The position numbers and the translations under genes were made by a program. Under the pieces are notes generated by a model. The model saw only the letters and a program-made list of their open reading frames with translations. It was not told where the DNA came from and ran no database searches. From the NCBI GenBank assembly GCA_017434855.1, contig JAFRUA010000012.1, forward strand, positions 1-64,000: a DNA stretch of 64,000 nucleotides. Reading direction: 5' to 3'. Each line of letters begins with the position of its first letter. Position 1 is the first letter of the stretch. This DNA is from Clostridia bacterium (GTDB lineage Bacteria > Bacillota > Clostridia > Oscillospirales > Acutalibacteraceae). Below, piece by piece: positions 59,090-64,000 of the stretch.

Positions 59090-59130
59090 ATAATCACCGG
59101 CAGCGATCTCTGACGCACACCGGTGATTAT
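59090..59130. promoter_or_regulatory. 11-bp perfect hairpin
   Basis: ATAATCACCGG (59090-59100) with CCGGTGATTAT (59120-59130), 19-nt loop. It lies upstream of the short ORFs at 59161/59180 on the plus strand. On the minus strand it is followed by TCTTTTG, a weak terminator look. Confidence 0.7.
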
Positions 59131-59179
59131 CCTGTAAATTGAAAGGAGAGGGGGAGTACAATGAGGAGGAGGTTGCAAA

Positions 59180-59299
59180 ATGAAAAATCGGAAAAACACT
59201 TTGCGTTCCTCATTGCACGCCTTTAGTATAAGCGCACAACCTAAAATGAAAATAAAAGTCTTGTTCTGTTTGCTTGTAATTTTTATTTCCAAAAAGTGA
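59180..59299 (+). CDS. possible 39-aa peptide
   Basis: ATG at 59180 follows GAGGAGGAGG by about 8 nt and reads 39 codons to TGA at 59297. The peptide is basic at both ends with a hydrophobic stretch near the C-terminus (KVLFCLLVIFISKK). A second short frame (21 aa, ATG 59161, after AAAGGAGAGGGGG) overlaps it in another frame, MRRRLQNEKSEK. It may be a leader peptide or a small membrane peptide. The only support is the ribosome sites and the hairpin upstream, so the call is tentative. Confidence 0.35.
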   Translation: MKNRKNTLRSSLHAFSISAQPKMKIKVLFCLLVIFISKK

Positions 59300-59407
59300 A
59301 CAAAAAAACAAAGGTTTGTCATGCGCGGTGCGCGGTGTTGGCGGTGCTTTCTGATTATAGCATAAAAAAATGCCGAATTCTATTGTGCATTTCGTCAAAA
59401 TCACAGC

Positions 59408-59436
59408 TTGACTTTTTGTTGCAATCGTTGTAAAAT
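59408..59436 (+). promoter_or_regulatory. serC promoter
   Basis: TTGACT (59408-59413), 17-bp spacer, TAAAAT (59431-59436). Confidence 0.72.
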
Positions 59437-59512
59437 AATCGAAATTGTACAAAAATGAAGAAAGGTCAAAGCCCAACACCACCCTTCTTCTTTTATCACA
59501 GGAGGTTTTATC

Positions 59513-60604
59513 ATGTCAAGAGTCTATAACTTTTCCGCCGGTCCGTCCATGCTGCCCGAAAAGGTTCTGAAGACCGCAGCGGCCGAAATGCTCGATTACA
59601 AGGGCAGCGGCCAGTCTGTGATGGAGATGAGTCACCGTTCCAAGGTCTATGACGACATCATCAAAGAGGCCGAGGCGCTGCTGCGCGAGGTCATGAATAT
59701 TCCCGACAACTACAAGGTCCTGTTCCTGCAGGGCGGCGCGTCCTCTCAGTTCGCGGCCATCCCGCTGAACCTGATGAACAAGAGCCATAAGGCCGACTAT
59801 GTCATCACCGGCCAGTGGGCCAACAAGGCCTATAAAGAGGCGGCGCGCTACGGCGAAGCGAAGGCGGTCGCATCCTCGGCCGACAAGACCTTCTCCTATA
59901 TTCCGAAGCTGGACCCCGCGACCTTTACGCCGGACGCCGATTATTTCTATATCTGCATGAACAACACCATCTACGGCACAAAGTACCATGAACTGCCGCA
60001 GACCGGCAGCGTGCCCTTGGTGGCGGACATCTCGTCCTGCATCCTCAGCGAGCCGATCGACGTGTCGAAGTTCGGCATCCTGTATGCCGGCGCGCAAAAG
60101 AACATGGCCCCCGCCGGCCTGACCGTCGTCATCGTGCGCGACGATTTGATCGGCAATCCGCAGAGCATCTGCCCCACCATGTTCAACTATCAGATCCATG
60201 CCGACAACGGCTCGATGTTCAACACCCCGCCGTGCTATACGATCTATATCTGCAAGCTCGTCCTTGAATGGCTCAAGAACGACATCGGCGGCCTGGAGAA
60301 CATGAAAAAGATCAACGAGAAAAAGGCCGGTCTGCTCTATGATTTCCTTGACCATTCCAGCCTCTTCCGCGGCACCGTGGTGCCGGAGGACCGCTCGCTG
60401 ATGAACATTCCGTTCGTCACCGGCGACGCCGAGCTGGACGCAAAGTTCGTCAAGGAGGCGACCGCCGCCGGCTTTGTCAACATCAAGGGCCACCGCACCG
60501 TCGGCGGCATGCGCGCGTCCGTCTATAACGCCATGCCGGTGGAGGGCGTGGAAAAGCTGGTCGCCTTTATGAAGGAATTTGAACAAAACAACGCAAAGGA
60601 CTGA
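59513..60604 (+). CDS. serC: phosphoserine aminotransferase
   Basis: A 363-residue PLP enzyme of serine biosynthesis. It begins RVYNFSAGPSMLPEKVL, the SerC signature, with HRS in MEMSHRSKVYDDI and the PLP lysine Lys196 in YAGAQKNMAPAG. AGGAGG precedes the ATG. Its stop is 5 bp before the serA start, so the two form an operon. Confidence 0.96.
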   Translation: MSRVYNFSAGPSMLPEKVLKTAAAEMLDYKGSGQSVMEMSHRSKVYDDIIKEAEALLREVMNIPDNYKVLFLQGGASSQFAAIPLNLMNKSHKADYVITGQWANKAYKEAARYGEAKAVASSADKTFSYIPKLDPATFTPDADYFYICMNNTIYGTKYHELPQTGSVPLVADISSCILSEPIDVSKFGILYAGAQKNMAPAGLTVVIVRDDLIGNPQSICPTMFNYQIHADNGSMFNTPPCYTIYICKLVLEWLKNDIGGLENMKKINEKKAGLLYDFLDHSSLFRGTVVPEDRSLMNIPFVTGDAELDAKFVKEATAAGFVNIKGHRTVGGMRASVYNAMPVEGVEKLVAFMKEFEQNNAKD

Positions 60605-60609
60605 TGGTT

Positions 60610-61767
60610 ATGGAAAACATTCTGACGCTCAATAAGATTTCCAAGAACGGCCTGGCCCGCCTGGACCAGAAACGCTTTGTTGCCGGGGACGACGTGACCG
60701 ACCCCGTCGGCATCATCGTGCGCTCCGCCGCCATGCACGACATGGACCTGCCCGAAAGTCTGCTTGCCATTGCGCGCGCGGGCGCCGGCGTCAACAACAT
60801 TCCCATCGACAAGTGCAGCGAACGCGGCATCGTCGTTTTCAACACCCCGGGCGCCAACGCCAACGCGGTCAAGGAGCTGGTGCTGGCCGGCCTTTTGATC
60901 TCTTCGCGCAAGGTGATCTCCGGCATCGAGTGGGCCAAGACGCTCAAGGGTGAGGGCGAAAAGGTCGGCAAGCTGGTTGAAAAGGGCAAAAGCGCCTTTG
61001 CCGGCGGCGAGATCATGGGCAAAAAGCTGGGCGTGATCGGCCTGGGCGCGATCGGCGCGCTGGTGGCCAACGACGCCCAAAAGCTCGGCATGGAGGTTTA
61101 CGGTTATGACCCGTACCTGTCGGCCGACGCCGCGTGGAAGCTGTCGCCCACCATCCACAAGGCACAGTCGATCTCTGAGGTCTATGCCAAGTGCGACTAT
61201 ATCACGCTGCACCTGCCGTTGCTGCCGTCCACCAAAAACATGATCAACGCCGATGCGCTGGCGCAGATGAAGGACGGCGTGCGCATCATGAACTTTGCCC
61301 GCGGCGGTCTGGTCCACGGCGAAGACATCAAGGCGGCGCTGTCTGCGGGCAAGGTCGCGGCCTATGTCGTCGATTTCCCGGACGACGATATGCTGGACGT
61401 GGAAAACGTCATCGCCATTCCGCACCTCGGCGCCTCCACGCCGGAAAGCGAAGAGAACTGCGCCGTGATGGCGGTCAAGGAGCTGCAGGATTATATCAAG
61501 AACGGCAACATCCTGCATTCCGTCAACTATCCCGACGTCTCCATGCCGCGCAGCACCGCGTACCGCATCTGCGTGCTGCACCGCAACATCCCCGACGTGC
61601 TGTCTCAGCTCAGCGGCGCCTTTGCCGGCAACAACATCGAAAGCCAGTCGAACCGCTCCAAGGGAGACTATGCTTACACGATCATCGACCTTGACAACGC
61701 CCCCACCGAAGAAAATCTGGAACGGGTCAAGGCCATCGAAGGCTTCATCCGCATGCGCATGATCTGA
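60610..61767 (+). CDS. serA: D-3-phosphoglycerate dehydrogenase
   Basis: A 385-residue NAD-dependent dehydrogenase, the first serine-pathway enzyme. The nucleotide-binding loop is GVIGLGAIGALVAN, the catalytic region has IAIPHLGASTPESEEN, and a C-terminal ACT domain (AYRICVLHRNIPDVLSQLSG) probably senses serine. The start at 60610 (MENILTL) lies 8 nt after AAAGGA; the ATG at 60604 overlaps the serC stop. A terminator follows. Confidence 0.95.
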   Translation: MENILTLNKISKNGLARLDQKRFVAGDDVTDPVGIIVRSAAMHDMDLPESLLAIARAGAGVNNIPIDKCSERGIVVFNTPGANANAVKELVLAGLLISSRKVISGIEWAKTLKGEGEKVGKLVEKGKSAFAGGEIMGKKLGVIGLGAIGALVANDAQKLGMEVYGYDPYLSADAAWKLSPTIHKAQSISEVYAKCDYITLHLPLLPSTKNMINADALAQMKDGVRIMNFARGGLVHGEDIKAALSAGKVAAYVVDFPDDDMLDVENVIAIPHLGASTPESEENCAVMAVKELQDYIKNGNILHSVNYPDVSMPRSTAYRICVLHRNIPDVLSQLSGAFAGNNIESQSNRSKGDYAYTIIDLDNAPTEENLERVKAIEGFIRMRMI

Positions 61768-61784
61768 GCACATCAAAACAGAAT

Positions 61785-61828
61785 CGCCGCCGTACCCGGT
61801 GCAGTGCCATGGGTCGGCGGCGTTTTTA
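61785..61828 (+). terminator. terminator after serA
   Basis: Stem CGCCGCC with GGCGGCG, 24-nt loop, then a T run. Confidence 0.75.
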
Positions 61829-61859
61829 TTTATGTTTTGTTTGGATGCGGCAGCGTCCG

Positions 61860-62807
61860 TCAGGACCCGGCAATGCCGGACAGGCGCGCTTTGCACGCTT
61901 CGGCAAGGGAAACGAACCACTGCTTCAACTGATAGCCCCAGTCGCGCAGCCTCCAGATGATCCGCTGAAAGAGATTGCCCTCCGGCGCTTCCTGGGTCAG
62001 TGAATTGGTCGTGATGGCGTTGACGCCAAGCTTGTAATAGCGTTTGCAGTTGTCAATGTCGTCGATCGTCCAGATGATGACGTCCAGTCCGGCGGCCTGA
62101 ACGGCCTTCACATAATCATCCGGAAGAAAGACGTGGATATCCATACCGTCCAGATGGTTTTCGGCGGCAAAGTCGATGTCCTCCTGCGAGACGCCTTCAA
62201 ATCCGACAAGATAGTACACCGGAAGCGTCGGCATCAACTGCTTCATCCGCAGACAGATTTCGCGCCCGAACGAGATCACCACAAACATCTCCCGTTCCTC
62301 CCGGGCGGAAAGAATGGCTGTGACCTCGTCCATCGTTTCCGGGTCGGCGTTGGCCTTGATCTCGATCACCGGGTGCAGCCCGTATTGCTTGCAGACGTCG
62401 AGGTACGCCTCAAGGGTTGCAACCTTCAGGTCCGGGTAATTTTCGATGTTGCTTCCGGCGTCGACGTTCAGTTCCATGATTTCGGCATAGGTCAGGTCAC
62501 AAACCTTGCCCGTGCCGTCTGTCATGGCGTCGACGGTGTCGTTATGCATCAGGATCCACACGCCGTCCTTCGTGCGCTGGATATCGCATTCCGCGCCCCA
62601 GAAATCGCTTTCTCCTGCGGCGACATAGGCGGGCAGGGTGTTGGCGGGTGCAGCGGCGGAATACCCCATGTGGGCGATCATGCGCATGGTGCCGCTGGGG
62701 ATCTGATAGGAGGAATAGACGGAGAGGTGGCCGTCGGCGGCGAACGCGGATACGGAAAGGCTGAATATCATCAGCAGTGCAAGGATCAGAGAACCGATTT
62801 TTTTCAT
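61860..62807 (-). CDS. secreted glycerophosphodiester phosphodiesterase
   Basis: A 315-residue exported GDPD hydrolysing glycerophosphodiesters. The signal peptide is MKKIGSLILALLMIFSLSVS. The family motif HRG.PENT reads AHMGYSAAAPANTLPAY, so the usual Arg is Met. The metal residues are in AECDIQRTKDG, the second His is in LMHNDTVDAMTDG, and Glu in HPVIEIKAN. The C-terminal 40 residues form an amphipathic helix tail (NLFQRIIWRLRDWGYQLKQW). It is a close paralog of the next gene. Lipid headgroup or teichoic-acid-type substrates are possible. Confidence 0.85.
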   Translation of the reverse strand: MKKIGSLILALLMIFSLSVSAFAADGHLSVYSSYQIPSGTMRMIAHMGYSAAAPANTLPAYVAAGESDFWGAECDIQRTKDGVWILMHNDTVDAMTDGTGKVCDLTYAEIMELNVDAGSNIENYPDLKVATLEAYLDVCKQYGLHPVIEIKANADPETMDEVTAILSAREEREMFVVISFGREICLRMKQLMPTLPVYYLVGFEGVSQEDIDFAAENHLDGMDIHVFLPDDYVKAVQAAGLDVIIWTIDDIDNCKRYYKLGVNAITTNSLTQEAPEGNLFQRIIWRLRDWGYQLKQWFVSLAEACKARLSGIAGS

Positions 62808-62836
62808 GATAAGACACTCTTTTTTATAAAACTTGT

Positions 62837-63625
62837 TCAGACCCGCGGTGCGGTCTGGGTCAGTGCGTTGGAAGTGATGGCGGTGACGCCGAGCCGATAG
62901 AATCGCTGTGCGTTCTCCGGATCGTCGATCGTCCAGACGATGACGTCCAGCCCGGCGGCCTGAACGGCCTTCACATAATCATCCGGAAGAAAGACGTGGA
63001 TATCCATGCCGTCCAGATGGTTTTCGGCGGCAAAGTCGATATCCTCCTGCGAAACGCCTTCAAAGCCGATCAAAAGATACACCGGAAGGGTTGGCATCAA
63101 TGCTTTCATCCGCAGGCAGGTCTCGCGGTTGAAAGAGATCACCGAAAACATCTCCCGTTCTTCCCGGGCGGAAAGAATGTCTGCAACCTCGTCCACCGTG
63201 GCGGGGTCGTTGTTTTCCTTGATCTCGATCACCGGATGCAGACCGTAAGCCTTGCAGACGTTCAGATACTCCGTCAGCGTGGGCACCTTCGTGCCCGGAT
63301 ACAGCGCGATGTTGTTTCCGGCGTCCACGGTCAGCGCCTGAATCTGGGCATAGGTCATGTCGGCGATCCTGCCCGTGCCGTCGGTCGTGCGGTCCACCGT
63401 GGCGTCGTGCATCACGATCCACACGCCGTCTTTGGTACGCTGAATGTCGCACTCCGTGCCCCAGAAGTCGCTTTCCCCGGCGGCGCGGAACGCGGGCAGG
63501 GTGTTGGTGGGTGCGACGGCGGAATACCCCATGTGGGCGATCATGCGCATTGCCCCGACGGGAATGCTGCCGCAGTCATAGACGGAGCGGGGACTGTCGG
63601 CTGCGGAAGAATTGGATTGTGCCAT
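62837..63625 (-). CDS. glycerophosphodiester phosphodiesterase, cytoplasmic paralog
   Basis: A 262-residue GDPD without signal peptide. It has AHMGYSAVAPTNTLPAF, TECDIQRTKDG, VMHDATVDRTTDGTG and HPVIEIKEN. As in its paralog the HRG Arg is Met, but the HD pair after the strand is canonical here. Nucleotide identity to the 61860 gene is very high in a block (62078-62185 against 62941-63048). It lies 29 bp upstream of the secreted paralog and 22 bp downstream of the beta-lactamase-fold gene. Confidence 0.85.
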   Translation of the reverse strand: MAQSNSSAADSPRSVYDCGSIPVGAMRMIAHMGYSAVAPTNTLPAFRAAGESDFWGTECDIQRTKDGVWIVMHDATVDRTTDGTGRIADMTYAQIQALTVDAGNNIALYPGTKVPTLTEYLNVCKAYGLHPVIEIKENNDPATVDEVADILSAREEREMFSVISFNRETCLRMKALMPTLPVYLLIGFEGVSQEDIDFAAENHLDGMDIHVFLPDDYVKAVQAAGLDVIVWTIDDPENAQRFYRLGVTAITSNALTQTAPRV

Positions 63626-63647
63626 TTTGAAATCTTCCTTTCAGAGC

Positions 63648-64000
63648 TTAATTGCAAATCCGGCCGCAGCAGGTGATCTTGCCGCCGTCGCCGATCACGG
63701 CCAGCACGCCGTTTTCGTTGCCGGTGAGATAGATGCGGTTGTGCCGGCAGGTTTTGACGATCCGCTTCAGAACGTCCTGATTGACGATCTCTTTGTTGTT
63801 CGTGATCACGCAGATGCCGGGCGCCAGCGTTTGAAGAAAGCCTTCGGTGCTGGACCCCTCGATGCAGTGGTGCCCGACCTTGAGCAGATCGACCTTGCCG
63901 ATCGCGGGGGCCAGCCGCGTTTCATCGCCGGTGTCATCGTCGATGTCGCCGGCCAGAAAGACGCGCGTGCCGTTCTTTTCCAGAAGGACGCCGAGCGAGT
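63648..64000 (-). CDS. metallo-beta-lactamase-fold hydrolase, 5' end outside window
   Basis: The last 117 residues of a protein that runs out of the window. They contain VFLAGDIDDDTGDETRL and VDLLKVGHHCIEGSST, the C-terminal metal motifs (GDID and KVGHH) of ComEC/Rec2-type or stand-alone MBL hydrolases, then an alpha/beta tail ending CCGRICN. The tail is short, which suits a small stand-alone MBL protein more than ComEC. Stop TAA is at 63648-63650, 22 bp before the cytoplasmic GDPD start. Confidence 0.82.
   Translation of the reverse strand, partial: SLGVLLEKNGTRVFLAGDIDDDTGDETRLAPAIGKVDLLKVGHHCIEGSSTEGFLQTLAPGICVITNNKEIVNQDVLKRIVKTCRHNRIYLTGNENGVLAVIGDGGKITCCGRICN

Larger units (their letters stand above)
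58987..59407. other. intergenic region between response regulator and serC
   Basis: About 420 bp before the serC promoter. It contains the divergent response-regulator promoter, a long 11-bp-stem hairpin (59090-59130), two overlapping short ORFs with good ribosome sites (59161 and 59180), and AT-rich sequence with no other feature. Confidence 0.6.

Noticed and set aside
1-64000. tRNA or rRNA genes
   Set aside because: I looked for T-arm sequences (GGTTCGAATCC-like) and conserved rRNA blocks by eye and saw none; a covariance search would be decisive.

Overview
The window is GC-rich, densely coded bacterial chromosome. It most resembles an uncultured gut-type Clostridia, probably order Oscillospirales (Ruminococcaceae-like). 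That assignment is an inference from content. Signs are an FHA/FtsW/PbpA cell-wall block, a complete low-GC-type rimP-nusA-ylxR-ylxQ-infB-rbfA-nrnA-truB-ribF operon, a DUF1292 gene, BspA-like leucine-rich repeats, several zinc-ribbon membrane proteins, AGGAGG ribosome sites with frequent TTG/GTG starts, and consensus sigma-A promoters (TTGACA, 17 bp, TATAAT). I see no rRNA, tRNA, CRISPR array, transposase or phage genes.

Layout. 1-4193: cell-wall operon (FHA protein cut by the window edge, FtsW/RodA, class B PBP) ending in a short-chain dehydrogenase. 4222-7974: an unusual small-molecule cluster of a stand-alone condensation-domain protein, an acyl carrier protein and a GH3-type acyl-adenylating enzyme, with a perfect 22-bp tandem repeat upstream of its promoter. 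8049-19670: secreted and surface functions (zinc-ribbon protein, XRE regulator, secreted hydrolase with a Cys nucleophile elbow, phage-tail-type lysozyme with Fn3 domains, a flavodoxin/hexosaminidase pair, a BspA-like LRR protein). This stretch also holds a convergent pair of paralogous small amphipathic peptides (66 and 57 aa). 19727-31775: uracil-DNA glycosylase, glmS, a DUF218/SecB-like/DUF1292 run, a DivIVA-like protein followed by a proline-rich signal-peptidase-like membrane protein, MetY and YchF. 31840-35173: glnS and gltX. 35307-46189: the long minus-strand translation operon, interrupted between infB and rbfA by a four-helix-bundle (23S IVS-type) gene bracketed by inverted heptamer arrays. 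46357-52521: a secreted protein lying between two copies of the 3' end of an Eis-type acetyltransferase gene, a decayed second four-helix-bundle gene, a cluster of strong hairpins, and a GlpA-like/FAD oxidoreductase/DUF1667 redox trio. 52740-64000: a lipoprotein and pyruvate kinase, a 297-bp foldback element with heptamer ends, yebC, a Cthe_2159-like lipoprotein, a two-component system, serC-serA, tandem GDPD genes and the tail of a ComEC-like metallo-beta-lactamase protein.

The three points most worth following are the condensation/ACP/GH3 cluster, the paralogous small peptide pair (with a 6-4-6 palindrome at each predicted transcription start), and the two heptamer-bracketed elements, which share a design but not a sequence.
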